This document shows positions 53,770-62,288 of a stretch of DNA of 64,000 nucleotides, piece by piece. Every line of letters starts with the position of its first letter. Position 1 is the first letter of the stretch. Both the position numbers and the translations under genes were made by a program. The notes below the pieces were generated by a model. The model saw nothing but the letters and a program-made list of their open reading frames with translations. It searched no databases and was not told the origin of the DNA. This DNA is from Rhodopseudomonas palustris (GTDB lineage: Bacteria > Pseudomonadota > Alphaproteobacteria > Rhizobiales > Xanthobacteraceae): positions 186,001 through 250,000 of the forward strand of contig NZ_QKQS01000038.1 in the NCBI RefSeq assembly GCF_003226555.1, read 5' to 3'.

Positions 53770-54627
53770 TTAGTGCGACCTGAACTGCGGCCGGAACCCG
53801 CGCGGCTGAAAGCCTAGCTCGGCGGCGGCCGGCTCGGCGTCGAAGGTCATGTTCTTGGCCATCCGCGTCGCCATCGTGGCCGACAGGCCGGGCAGCACCT
53901 TGACCGCGACCGGCAGGACGATCCGCCACGCCCAATCCGGTACCGGTACGATGATACGCGGCAGGCCGAGCCCGTCGAAGATCCGTCCCACCATCTCGCG
54001 ATAACTCAGGGTTTCGCCGCCCGGCAGATTGTAGGTCTTGCCGATCGCGTGCGGCCGCGCGGCGGCAGCAACCGCGGCTGCGGCGAGATCGTCGGCGTGC
54101 ACCGGCTGGCGCAGCCCCTCGCCGCCCGCCATCAGCGGGAAGAAGCGGAAGCGCCGGATCAGCCCGGCGATCCGGCTGACATTGCCGTCGCGTCCCTCCA
54201 GATAGATCAGCGTCGGCCGCAGCACCGTGCAGCCGACATTGTGCGCCGCGCAGGCCGCGATCACACGCGCTTCGCCGGCGCCCCAGTCGCGAATGAGGGT
54301 CCGCTCTTCAGGATCGGGCGTGTCCCATTTGGTTTCGATGCTGGTCGAGGTGAACACCACCAGCCGCTTCATCCCCGCCGCCGCCAGCACCGGCACCGCA
54401 TCGGCGACACGGCCTACCGGCGCGGTCGCGAACACCACATCGAGCGGCGGCAGCGCCACACGGCCAAGATCTTGAAGATCGCCCGCAACCCAACTCACGC
54501 CATCGGCCGTTCTCTGCGGCTGACGCGACAGCCCCACCGGCTTCGCCCCTTCGGCGATCAGCCGGCGGACAATCGCACCGCCAACCATCCCGGTAGCGCC
54601 GACGACGAAAGGCTGAGGTAAGGTCAT
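53770..54627 (-). CDS. NAD(P)-binding atypical SDR protein (NmrA/NDUFA9-like)
   Basis: About 285 residues: VVGATGMVGGAIVRRLIAEG (Rossmann glycine motif), VVFTSTSIETKWD, then YNLPGGETLSYREMVGRIFD. It lacks the classical Tyr-x3-Lys pair, as in atypical SDRs that act as chaperones or sensors (for example NDUFA9 or NmrA). The C-terminus has a hydrophobic stretch (PDWAWRIVLPVAVKVLPG). I chose the ATG at 54627. Function unknown; isolated between a convergent small gene and a GGDEF gene. Confidence 0.78.
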   Translation of the reverse strand: MTLPQPFVVGATGMVGGAIVRRLIAEGAKPVGLSRQPQRTADGVSWVAGDLQDLGRVALPPLDVVFATAPVGRVADAVPVLAAAGMKRLVVFTSTSIETKWDTPDPEERTLIRDWGAGEARVIAACAAHNVGCTVLRPTLIYLEGRDGNVSRIAGLIRRFRFFPLMAGGEGLRQPVHADDLAAAAVAAAARPHAIGKTYNLPGGETLSYREMVGRIFDGLGLPRIIVPVPDWAWRIVLPVAVKVLPGLSATMATRMAKNMTFDAEPAAAELGFQPRGFRPQFRSH

Positions 54628-54874
54628 TGTGGCTCCACGGCTCTTCCCTGCCGACACGGCTCGGAATCGACTCAATGCTATCCAAGAAGGTTGCATAGCA
54701 GGAAAAGCCGAAAGTGCGGGGTGCGAGGGGGTTGGCGAGAGGCTCGTCCGTCAGCCTCCTCCCAGCCGCAAAACACCGTTGAGGACGTACGCGGGGACGT
54801 GCTCACGGAGCTCGGACGACGCTCTTAAGTCAAAGGCAGAGTCCGAAAAGCCACGGCTGCAAAGTCACGCCACC

Positions 54875-55915
54875 TCATCCAATCGTCACCGCCTCGCAAC
54901 GCTCCGCGAGCGGAGGCACCAAACTCGGCGCCGGATCGTGGCAGGCTCGGCAGATGACGCGGTTGCGGCCGGCGTGTTTGGCGTCGTACAGCGCCTGGTC
55001 GGCGGCTTTCATCAGGTCGGAGACGTCTTTCATGTCCGGCAGCGCGGTGGCGACGCCGATGCTGACGGTGGCGGGAATGGCGCGCGACGCCACCACCAGC
55101 GCGTTGGCGGCGACCTCGCGGCGCAGCCGTTCGGCGACCACCTCCGCCTGCGCCAGATCGGTCTCCGGCAACAGCAGCGCGAATTCCTCGCCGCCGAGCC
55201 GGGCCAGCACGTCGCAATCCCGCTTGCAGTCGCGCGCCAGGTTCGCGAGGTGTACGATCATCTCGTCGCCGACCTGATGACCGAAGCTGTCGTTGATGGC
55301 TTTGAAGTAATCGATGTCGATCATCAGGAACGACATCGACCGCCCGTAGCGGCGGGCGCGCGACCACTCGCGGTCGGCCAGGGTGAGGAAATGGCGGCGG
55401 TTGTAGACGCCGGTCATGCCGTCGGTGGTGGCCAGCCGCTCCAGCTCCTCGGCGTTGCGGACGATGTCGGTGACGTCGCTGTAGATCAGCATCCGGCCGC
55501 CGCTGGGCAGCACGGCGAGATGGCAGCGCAGCGCGGTGCCGTCGGTCATCGCCAGATCCATCGGCTTCGGATCGCCGGATTGCACCCAGGCCAGCCGCCG
55601 TGCCACGTAGTCGTCGAGATTGACCGCGACCGCCTGCGCGGAGGCCGCCAGCATCTCGGCATAGAGCGGCCGGTTCTGCCGGATCTCCTCGGCGCTGTTG
55701 GCCCGGAACATCACATGCAGCACCGGATTGCTGTAAACCGCGCGCAGTTCCTCGTTCAGGATCAAGAGGCCGGCGTCGACATTGTCGAGCGCGGCGTACA
55801 GCGTCTCCAGCGCCTGCCTGGCTTCGGCCAGTTCGCGCTGCAGCCCTGCGATCTCCGCCGGATGATCCGGAGAGCCCGCGCTATCCTGCGTTTCCTCGGT
55901 TCGTCTCTTGTGCAT
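54875..55915 (-). CDS. PAS-GGDEF diguanylate cyclase
   Basis: About 346 residues. A short coiled segment (about 20-40) precedes a PAS-type domain (about 42-150: LDNVDAGLLILNEELRAVYSNP). The GGDEF domain (about 165-330) has an intact active motif GGEEF and an RDCD inhibitory site five residues before it, so it should be active and product-inhibited, making cyclic-di-GMP. It is soluble with no membrane helix. I prefer the ATG at 55915 (GGAG nine bases upstream) to the GTG at 55921. No EAL domain is attached. Confidence 0.9.
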   Translation of the reverse strand: MHKRRTEETQDSAGSPDHPAEIAGLQRELAEARQALETLYAALDNVDAGLLILNEELRAVYSNPVLHVMFRANSAEEIRQNRPLYAEMLAASAQAVAVNLDDYVARRLAWVQSGDPKPMDLAMTDGTALRCHLAVLPSGGRMLIYSDVTDIVRNAEELERLATTDGMTGVYNRRHFLTLADREWSRARRYGRSMSFLMIDIDYFKAINDSFGHQVGDEMIVHLANLARDCKRDCDVLARLGGEEFALLLPETDLAQAEVVAERLRREVAANALVVASRAIPATVSIGVATALPDMKDVSDLMKAADQALYDAKHAGRNRVICRACHDPAPSLVPPLAERCEAVTIG

Positions 55916-56217
55916 TGTCACGATCTCCGCGACGCGCCAGCGACTGAATTACACCATGGGTTGCATGACGACAGGCAACAACTCCTGAATGCCCCCAGGG
56001 CAATTACGAGGTGTCGTTAACGCCCCGTAAACGTCGCAGCGGGGGCGGTACGGCTCCGCCCGCACGAAAGATTGGCGCTTTGGCCCGGCATGGCTTAAAG
56101 CGTGCCGGTCTCCCGTCATTGCCCGCCGCGCGCGGCGGCGCATCGTTCGAAGGCTCACCCAGAAGAGCCAGGACGGGATTTTCCCATTCGGCGTGATCGC
56201 CCAGAAGGTCGTCGTTC
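55916..56217. other. 302-bp divergent intergenic region, no gene seen
   Basis: Lies between the GGDEF gene and the helicase gene. It includes a small GC hairpin (GGGCGG 56043-56048 with CCGCCC 56056-56061) without a T-tract and a TTAAC palindrome near 56016. The short frames here have no similarity. It presumably holds both promoters. Confidence 0.4.
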
Positions 56218-58266
56218 GTGACATTTCCGACCAGTCCCCCGCCGCTCGCCCGAGCTTTGGCGGAGCGCAATTATCTTCAGGCGACGCCGGTGCAGAGCGC
56301 AGTGCTCGCGCCGGACACCATCGGCCGCGACCTCCTGGTCTCGGCGCAGACCGGCTCCGGCAAGACCGTCGCCTATGGCCTCGCGATCGCCCGCGACTTG
56401 CTCGGCGACGCCGAGCAGTTCGCCCCCGCCGCCGCGCCGTTGGCACTGATCGTGGCGCCGACCCGCGAGCTGGCGCTGCAGGTGCACCGCGAGCTGAGCT
56501 GGCTGTATCGCCACGCCGGCGCCCGCATCGTCTCCTGCGTCGGCGGCATGGACCCGCGCCGCGAGCAGCGGGAATTGGCGGACGGCGCCCACATCGTGGT
56601 CGGCACGCCGGGGCGGCTGTGTGACCATCTGCGCCGCAACCGGCTCGACGTGTCGCAGCTCAAGGCCGTGGTGCTGGACGAGGCCGACGAAATGCTCGAT
56701 CTCGGCTTCCGCGAGGACATGGAATTCATCCTCAAGACCACGCCCGAGGCCCGCCGCACCCTGCTGTTCTCCGCGACGCTGCCACGCGGCATCATCGCGC
56801 TGGCTAAGACCTATCAGCACGACGCGATGCGGATCGAGGTCGAGGGTGCCGAGGGCGGCCACGCCGACATCGAATATCGCGCCATACGCATTGCGCCGGG
56901 CGACGTCGAGCACGCCGTCGTCAATGTGCTGCGCTACGTCGAATCCCCGACCGCGATCGTGTTCTGCAACACCCGCAGCGCGGTGAACCATCTGCAGACT
57001 GCGCTGCTGGAGCGCGGCTTCGCGGTGGTGGCGCTGTCCGGCGAACTCACCCAGAACGAACGCACCGGAGCGCTGAACGCGCTCCGCGACGGCCGCGCCC
57101 GGGTCTGCGTCGCCACTGACGTCGCGGCGCGTGGCATCGATCTGCCCAATCTCGGCCTCGTCGTTCACGCCGAGCTGCCGAACGATGCCGAAGTGATGCA
57201 GCATCGCTCCGGCCGCACCGGGCGCGCCGGCAACAAGGGCATCAGCGTCCTGTTGGTGCCGCCGGCACGGCGGCGGCGCGCCGAGCTGCTGCTGCAGCTC
57301 GCCGGCATCGAGGCGAACTGGGGCACCGCGCCGCAGGCCGACGAAATCCGCAGCCTCGATCAGCAGCGCATGCTGCAGGACCCGCTGTTCACCGAGGAGC
57401 CGACCGCTGAAGATCAGGCGTTGGCGCAGGCGCTGCTCGCCGAGCGCTCGCCCGAGCAGATCGCCGTCGCACTGGCCAGGATGGTCCGCGCCCGGATGCC
57501 GGCGCCGGAGGACATTCTCGATCCCGGCGAGCGCCCGGCCCGCGGCCGCGACGAGCGCCCCGGCAAGCCCGTGCGCGAGCCGCGCGATCGCGACGCGCGC
57601 GACAACGCGCCGCGACCACGTTCGGGGAAGGCCGGCGAGAAGCATGCGATCACGGGCGGCGTGTGGTTTCGCGCCGCGATCGGCAAGCGCAAAAACGCCG
57701 AGGCGCGCTGGCTGCTGCCGATGATCTGCCGCCGCGGCGGCATCACCCGGCAGGACATCGGCGCGATCCGCATCCTCGACACCACCACCGAATTCGAGAT
57801 TTCGTCCGCCGCCGCGGACGCGTTCGCGGCGCAGATCAAGCGGCCCGATCACGACGACAACATCCGCATCGAGCCGCTGATCGGCGCCAAGCCGATCCTG
57901 CCGCGCGATGACCGGCCGCCGGGCAAGCCGCGCGAGGGGACCAAGTCGCAGCGCGAGACCCGCCGCAGCAAGCGGCCGGATTCGTGGTCGCCGATGGTCG
58001 ATGCGGCACTCGACGATCCGCGCCCGCCGCGAAGCAAGGAAGCGCGCCTCAAGGAGGCCGGCTTCCCGCCGGCGAAAGACGGCCACCACAGCGACGGCCT
58101 CAAGAAGAAGGAAGGCTTCAAGAACGACGCCTTCAAGAAAGACGGTTTCAAGAAGAAGCCGAAGTCGCGCGACGACAAACCGGCCTATGTCAGCAAGGCC
58201 CGCCGCGCCGACCCTTCGGCCAAGAACCCGCCGTTCAAGAAGAAGGCGAAGAACAAGTTTCGCTGA
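56218..58266 (+). CDS. DEAD-box RNA helicase with DbpA-like RNA-binding domain and basic tail
   Basis: 682 residues, GTG start at 56218. Core helicase: Q-motif ATPVQ, AQTGSGKT (about 42-49), PTRELA, DEAD in VVLDEADEMLD (about 155), SATLPR, and HRSGRTGRAG (about 328). An Arg/Asp-rich linker (about 440-475) leads to a DbpA C-terminal RNA-binding module (about 480-565), then a Lys/Phe-rich tail (about 615-682) with F-K-[KN]-D/E-x-F-K repeats. It remodels rRNA or mRNA, likely in ribosome assembly or cold adaptation. The linker and tail are longer than in E. coli DbpA. A hairpin terminator follows. Confidence 0.92.
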   Translation: MTFPTSPPPLARALAERNYLQATPVQSAVLAPDTIGRDLLVSAQTGSGKTVAYGLAIARDLLGDAEQFAPAAAPLALIVAPTRELALQVHRELSWLYRHAGARIVSCVGGMDPRREQRELADGAHIVVGTPGRLCDHLRRNRLDVSQLKAVVLDEADEMLDLGFREDMEFILKTTPEARRTLLFSATLPRGIIALAKTYQHDAMRIEVEGAEGGHADIEYRAIRIAPGDVEHAVVNVLRYVESPTAIVFCNTRSAVNHLQTALLERGFAVVALSGELTQNERTGALNALRDGRARVCVATDVAARGIDLPNLGLVVHAELPNDAEVMQHRSGRTGRAGNKGISVLLVPPARRRRAELLLQLAGIEANWGTAPQADEIRSLDQQRMLQDPLFTEEPTAEDQALAQALLAERSPEQIAVALARMVRARMPAPEDILDPGERPARGRDERPGKPVREPRDRDARDNAPRPRSGKAGEKHAITGGVWFRAAIGKRKNAEARWLLPMICRRGGITRQDIGAIRILDTTTEFEISSAAADAFAAQIKRPDHDDNIRIEPLIGAKPILPRDDRPPGKPREGTKSQRETRRSKRPDSWSPMVDAALDDPRPPRSKEARLKEAGFPPAKDGHHSDGLKKKEGFKNDAFKKDGFKKKPKSRDDKPAYVSKARRADPSAKNPPFKKKAKNKFR

Positions 58267-58315
58267 GGCGAGTTCGTCGTGAGGCCGGCTTGGGGCACGG
58301 CATCCCACAAGTAAC

Positions 58316-58347
58316 AAGGCCGGGGGACAATGCCCCCGGCCTTAATT
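58316..58347. terminator. Bidirectional hairpin terminator between helicase and acyl-CoA dehydrogenase
   Basis: AAGGCCGGGGG and CCCCCGGCCTT form an 11-bp perfect stem around six bases. It lies between convergent genes and can serve both; the T-tracts are weak on either side. Confidence 0.7.
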
Positions 58348-58368
58348 CTTTACGCTGACAGCGCTCGC

Positions 58369-59640
58369 TTACAGCGTCAGCTCATGGCGGCCGACCACCA
58401 TCCAGTGCACTTCGTCCGGACCGTCGGCGAAGCGAAGGTGGCGGACGTCGGTGTACATCTCGGCGAGCGGGGTCCACTGCGAGATGCCGGTGGCGCCGTG
58501 CATCTGGATCGCCTGATCGATGATCTTGCAGGCGCGCTCCGGCACCATGGCTTTGACCATGCTGACCCAGACGCGCGCTTCCTTGTTGCCGAGCACGTCC
58601 ATGGCTTTCGCCGCCTTCAGCACCATCAGCCGCATCGCTTCGATCTCGCAGCGCGCCTGCGCGATAATCTGCAGGTTGCCGCCGAGATGCGCGATCTTCT
58701 TGCCGAACGCCTCGCGGGTCAGGCCGCGCGCCACCATCAGATCGAGCGCCTTCTCGGCCTTGCCGATGGTGCGCATGCAGTGATGGATGCGGCCCGGGCC
58801 GAGCCGAAGCTGCGAGATCTCGAAGCCGCGGCCTTCGCCGAGCAGGATGTTCTCCTTCGGCACCCGGACATTGTTGAAGCGCATGTGCATGTGGCCGCGC
58901 GGCGCGTGGTCATGGCCGAACACGTGCATCGGGCCGATCACCTCGACGCCGGGGGTGTCGACCGGAACCAGGATCTGCGACTGCTGCTTGCTGGGCGCGG
59001 CGGTCGGATCGGTCTTGACCATCACGATCATGATCTTGCAGCGCGGATCGCCGAGACCGGAGATGTAATACTTCTCGCCGTTGATCACCCACTCGTTGCC
59101 GTCGAGCACGGCTGAGGTCGAGACGTTCTTGGCGTCGGACGAGGCGACGTTCGGCTCGGTCATCACATAGGCCGAACGGATCTCGCCGTTGAGCAATGGC
59201 TTGAGCCACTTCTCTTTCTGCTCAGGCGTGCCGACGCGCTCCAGCACTTCCATGTTGCCGGTGTCGGGCGCCGAGCAGTTCATCACTTCGGAGGCGAGCG
59301 GCGCCTTGCCGAGTTCGGCGGCGATGTAGGCGTAGTCGAGATTGTTGAGGCCCTCGCCGGTCTCGGCGTCGGGCAGGAAGAAGTTCCACAGCCCGACTTC
59401 CTTGGCCTGCGCCTTGGCCTTGCCGAGCAGATCGAGTTGCTCCTGGCTGAACGACCAGCGGTTCGGATTCTTCGCTTCCGCGATCTCGAACTCGTGCTGC
59501 ATCGGCTCGACGACGTCGGCGATGAACTTCTTGACGTGATCGTACAGCGGCCGGACGGCTTCGCTCATCCGCAGATCGTTGAGCGTGTCTTCGGGGGCGA
59601 GCGTGTAAGGGGTCTGGCGGGGGACGTAGGCCGTCTGCAT
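58369..59640 (-). CDS. Acyl-CoA dehydrogenase family protein (ACAD10/11-like)
   Basis: 423 residues, FAD-dependent. N-terminal helical domain, middle beta domain with YVMTEPNVASSDAKN (FAD binding) and EWVINGEKYYISG, C-terminal helical domain with RGLTREAFGKKIAHLGG and QMHGATGISQWTPLAEMY. It introduces the alpha-beta double bond into an acyl-CoA; chain length or branching is unknown. I chose the ATG at 59640 (MQTAYVPRQ); the longer frame reads through the promoter. It stands alone, with no beta-oxidation partner adjacent. Confidence 0.88.
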   Translation of the reverse strand: MQTAYVPRQTPYTLAPEDTLNDLRMSEAVRPLYDHVKKFIADVVEPMQHEFEIAEAKNPNRWSFSQEQLDLLGKAKAQAKEVGLWNFFLPDAETGEGLNNLDYAYIAAELGKAPLASEVMNCSAPDTGNMEVLERVGTPEQKEKWLKPLLNGEIRSAYVMTEPNVASSDAKNVSTSAVLDGNEWVINGEKYYISGLGDPRCKIMIVMVKTDPTAAPSKQQSQILVPVDTPGVEVIGPMHVFGHDHAPRGHMHMRFNNVRVPKENILLGEGRGFEISQLRLGPGRIHHCMRTIGKAEKALDLMVARGLTREAFGKKIAHLGGNLQIIAQARCEIEAMRLMVLKAAKAMDVLGNKEARVWVSMVKAMVPERACKIIDQAIQMHGATGISQWTPLAEMYTDVRHLRFADGPDEVHWMVVGRHELTL

Positions 59641-59785
59641 GCGGGCGTGCTCCTCGTGGCTTTTCTTGGCGTCGTTGGCGGCCCTCCGGTGCGGACGGCT
59701 GCGGCCAAGGTTATAGGCACGAACCCACGGCGTTGTCTTGATCGAACTGCGTTTAAAACAGCGTGCGAAAATCGTCCCGCGACAC

Positions 59786-59809
59786 GAAAAACCCGGCATG
59801 CGCCGGGTT
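59786..59809 (-). terminator. Rho-independent terminator for the rpsU transcript
   Basis: Minus-strand AACCCGGC pairs with GCCGGGTT around four bases and runs into TTTTT. It lies about 85 bp past the rpsU stop and downstream of a second hairpin. Confidence 0.7.
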
Positions 59810-59862
59810 CGTTCCGTCTTGCGCGACCGATGCCGCTTCAGCGCGGCAACGGCACGACAGCT

Positions 59863-59887
59863 CCGGTTCTGATTCGATCAGAACCGG
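59863..59887. other. Perfect 11-bp stem hairpin directly after rpsU
   Basis: CCGGTTCTGAT and ATCAGAACCGG flank three bases, only 7 bp past the rpsU stop codon. No T-tract, so it may be an RNA 3'-end stabiliser or processing site upstream of the true terminator. Confidence 0.55.
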
Positions 59888-59894
59888 CTATGCA

Positions 59895-60170
59895 CTAACC
59901 GGCGGCCTGCTTGATCTCGGGCAGCGGCGCCTTGCGCTCGAACGGCTTCTTCTTCGGCGGCGCCGGCAGCAGTCCCTCGCGGATCGCCTTCTTCCGGGCC
60001 AGTTTGCGGGCGCGGCGAACGGCTTCCGACTTTTCGCGCGCCTTGCGCTCCGACGGCTTCTCGTAGGCGCGACGCTGCTTCATTTCCCGGAAGACGCCTT
60101 CACGCTGCATCTTCTTCTTGAGAACGCGGAGTGCCTGGTCGACGTTGTTGTCGCGGACGAGTACCTGCAA
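59895..60170 (-). CDS. rpsU: 30S ribosomal protein S21
   Basis: 91 residues: [21 protein letters not shown] with the S21 core [20 protein letters not shown], then a basic C-terminal extension ([19 protein letters not shown]) that is longer than in E. coli (about 70 residues) and usual for Rhizobiales. It is a component of the small subunit near the anti-Shine-Dalgarno region. It is followed by two hairpins, the second a terminator; a 392-bp region upstream holds its promoter. Confidence 0.96.
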   Translation of the reverse strand: MQVLVRDNNVDQALRVLKKKMQREGVFREMKQRRAYEKPSERKAREKSEAVRRARKLARKKAIREGLLPAPPKKKPFERKAPLPEIKQAAG

Positions 60171-60562
60171 TCATTCCTCCTTGATGGGCCACGAAGTGCA
60201 ATGGATCCCGCATCGCAGCTCGACTGCGCGGGAGCCCATTCGCAAATTTCGGGAATCTCGCGACGCCAGCATTCCGCAGCGTCGGACGATCGGCATCTCC
60301 GCGCCGCAGAGATGCATCTTGCTGGTCGCGACGTGACCATTATCCCGCAGCCGTGTCAATCGATTCCCCCGTTGCGGTCCGGTTTCCGGCCCCAAGCCGG
60401 CGCCCGCCGGGGAACCGCGGCTGCCTTCGGCGCGGTTTTCGCGGCAAATTCCGGGTACCGCAGCGCACGCAGCTGCTCACGGCCTCGTGACCGCGCCGCC
60501 GGGAATATCCGCCGCCGGGCGGCGTCTCTGTCTGCGGATCCACCCACCCCGAAGGAGGAAAC
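60171..60562. other. 392-bp divergent intergenic region with ECF-type promoter
   Basis: Between rpsU and the secreted-repeat protein gene. Long frames in it are antisense or have no similarity. The rpsU-proximal part is less GC-rich and should carry the rpsU promoter. The distal part holds the ECF-like promoter listed separately and a strong GGAGG ribosome-binding site (60554-60558) for the plus-strand gene. Confidence 0.5.
60502..60526 (+). promoter_or_regulatory. Putative ECF sigma-factor promoter
   Basis: GGAA (60502-60505), 17 bases, CGTC (60523-60526): the GGAA/CGTC arrangement and spacing of many ECF promoters, 37 bp before the start codon of the first gene in an operon that itself encodes an ECF sigma factor. 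Autoregulation is therefore likely. Confidence 0.45.
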
Positions 60563-60943
60563 ATGATCCGCACGTTCACGCTGGTATCCGCTCTCGTGCT
60601 TGCCGCCGCCGCATTCGCGCAGGCCCCCGCCCCGGCCAAGGTCGCCGACACCGCCAAGGGCAAGGCGCTGGTCGACGACAAGGGCATGACGCTCTACACC
60701 TTCGACAAGGACACCGGCGGCAAGTCGGCCTGCAACGGCCCGTGCGCCACCAACTGGCCGCCGCTGATTGCCGCGTCCAGCGCGCAGGCCTCCGGCGACT
60801 GGACCGTGATCACCCGCGACGACGGCGCCAAGCAGTGGGCCTATAAGGGCAAGCCGCTGTATGCCTGGACCAAGGATACCAAGCCGGGCGACACCACCGG
60901 CGACGGCTTCCTGAACGGCGCCTGGCACATCGCCAAGCCCTGA
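60563..60943 (+). CDS. Secreted repeat protein of the COG4315 family (lipoprotein_15 repeats)
   Basis: 126 residues with a Sec signal peptide (MIRTFTLVSALVLAAAAFAQ) and two copies of the family repeat: GKALVDDKGMTLYTFDKDTGGKSACNGPCATNWPP-type followed by AYKGKPLYAWTKDTKPGDTTGD. It is periplasmic or secreted; no lipobox Cys is visible. The function of the family is not established, although such genes are often governed by ECF factors. It has a strong ribosome-binding site, and the sigma factor gene begins 30 bp downstream. Confidence 0.87.
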   Translation: MIRTFTLVSALVLAAAAFAQAPAPAKVADTAKGKALVDDKGMTLYTFDKDTGGKSACNGPCATNWPPLIAASSAQASGDWTVITRDDGAKQWAYKGKPLYAWTKDTKPGDTTGDGFLNGAWHIAKP

Positions 60944-60973
60944 TCCGACGAGACCAGCCAGGACAAAACAGCC

Positions 60974-61483
60974 TTGGACGAGATCGCCGCCGAGATCGAG
61001 CCGCTGATACCGAGCCTGCGCCGTTACGCACGCGTGCTGCTGCACGATCGCGACGCCGCGGACGATCTCGTCCAGGCCACGCTGGAGCGGGCGCTGACGC
61101 GCTGGCGGCTGCGGCGGCCGGGCGGAGACTTGCGCGCCTGGCTGTTCACGATCGAACGCAATCTCTATCTCGACCAGCGCCGCCGCGCGATCCGTCGCGG
61201 CCCCGTAGTCGAGATCGACGCGCGCGGCTCCCTTGCCGACGGCGCCGCCGGTCCCGAGCGCAGCCTGATTGCGCGCGACGCGCTGGCGCGGCTCGAGGAT
61301 CTGCCGGAAGATCAGCGCTCGCTGCTGCTGCTGATCGGCGTCGAGGACTTGAGCTATGAACAGGCCGCGCGGGTGTTCGACGTGCCGGTCGGCACCATCA
61401 TGTCGCGGCTCAGCCGCGCCCGCGAGGCGCTGCGCCACAGCGTCGAGACCGGCCGCGCCACCGTGTTGAGGAGAGTGAAATGA
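60974..61483 (+). CDS. ECF RNA polymerase sigma factor
   Basis: 169 residues. Region 2 has DRDAADDLVQATLERALTRW and LRAWLFTIERNLYLDQRR; region 4 has LEDLPEDQRSLLLLIGVEDLSYEQAA and VPVGTIMSRLSRAREAL. The TTG at 60974 gives the expected length. It lies between a secreted protein and its anti-sigma factor, overlapping the latter by four bases (ATGA). Confidence 0.92.
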   Translation: MDEIAAEIEPLIPSLRRYARVLLHDRDAADDLVQATLERALTRWRLRRPGGDLRAWLFTIERNLYLDQRRRAIRRGPVVEIDARGSLADGAAGPERSLIARDALARLEDLPEDQRSLLLLIGVEDLSYEQAARVFDVPVGTIMSRLSRAREALRHSVETGRATVLRRVK

Positions 61484-62262
61484 CCGCCCGTCGCCCCCTC
61501 AGCGACGACGATCTGCAGGCCTATGTCGACGGCCGGCTCGATGCCGCGCGGCGCGCGGAGGTCGACGCCTATTTGGAGTCCGACGCCGAGGCCGCCCGCC
61601 GCATCGCCGGGCAGATCGCCGATCGCGACGATCTGCGCGCGCGGCTCGCCTCGGTCGCCGCCGAGCCGATCCCGGCGCGGCTCAGCATCGCGCATCTGCG
61701 CAGCGAACGCCGCGGCTTCGCCGGCCAGCGGTTCGGCGCGGTGGCGGCGGCGCTGGCGTGCCTGCTGATCGGCGGCGCCGGCGGCTGGCTGGCGTCCGAG
61801 CGCTGGCACCGCGCGCCCACGGTCGTCGCCGCCGCGCCGGTCGCCGACGCCGCGATGGTGGCGTGGCGGACCTATGCGGTCGAGGTCGCCCATCCGGTCG
61901 AAGTGTCGGCCGATCAGGAAGCGCATCTGGTGCAATGGCTGTCGCGCCGGCTCGGCCGAAAACTGACCGCGCCGAAGCTCGACGCGCTCGGGCTGAAGCT
62001 GATCGGCGGCCGGCTGCTGCCGGCCACCAACGGACCGGCGGCGCAGTTCATGTATGAGGACGCGCAGGGCCGCCGCGTCACCGTCTATGTGCGGCCGGGC
62101 GGCGACGCCGAGCCGAGCGCCTTCCGGTTCGAACGCACGGGAGAATTGGCCGCGTTCTCCTGGATCGACGCCCAGCTATCCTACGCCGTCGTCGCACAGA
62201 CCGACCGCGACCACCTGCTCGGCATCGCCCGCGCGATCTATCAGCAATACGAAGCGCTGTAG
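61480..62262 (+). CDS. Anti-sigma factor, single-pass membrane protein
   Basis: 260 residues. An N-terminal cytoplasmic domain (about 1-75, starting with LSDDDLQAYVDGRLDAAR, typical of anti-sigma factors) precedes one membrane helix (about 88-105, GAVAAALACLLIGGAGGWL) and a periplasmic domain with LPATNGPAAQFMYEDAQGRRVTVYVR. There is no HxxxCxxC zinc motif, so it is not a ZAS-type anti-sigma. Its start overlaps the sigma gene stop, giving coupled synthesis. It would hold the ECF factor until an envelope signal releases it; the signal is unknown. Confidence 0.85.
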   Translation: MTARRPLSDDDLQAYVDGRLDAARRAEVDAYLESDAEAARRIAGQIADRDDLRARLASVAAEPIPARLSIAHLRSERRGFAGQRFGAVAAALACLLIGGAGGWLASERWHRAPTVVAAAPVADAAMVAWRTYAVEVAHPVEVSADQEAHLVQWLSRRLGRKLTAPKLDALGLKLIGGRLLPATNGPAAQFMYEDAQGRRVTVYVRPGGDAEPSAFRFERTGELAAFSWIDAQLSYAVVAQTDRDHLLGIARAIYQQYEAL

Positions 62263-62288
62263 CGCCGGCGGCCGGATGATCGCGCATC

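Noticed and set aside
60356-61438. A 360-residue minus-strand frame opposite the secreted protein and sigma factor
   Set aside because: Antisense shadow; the plus-strand genes have signal peptide, sigma motifs and coupled overlaps.
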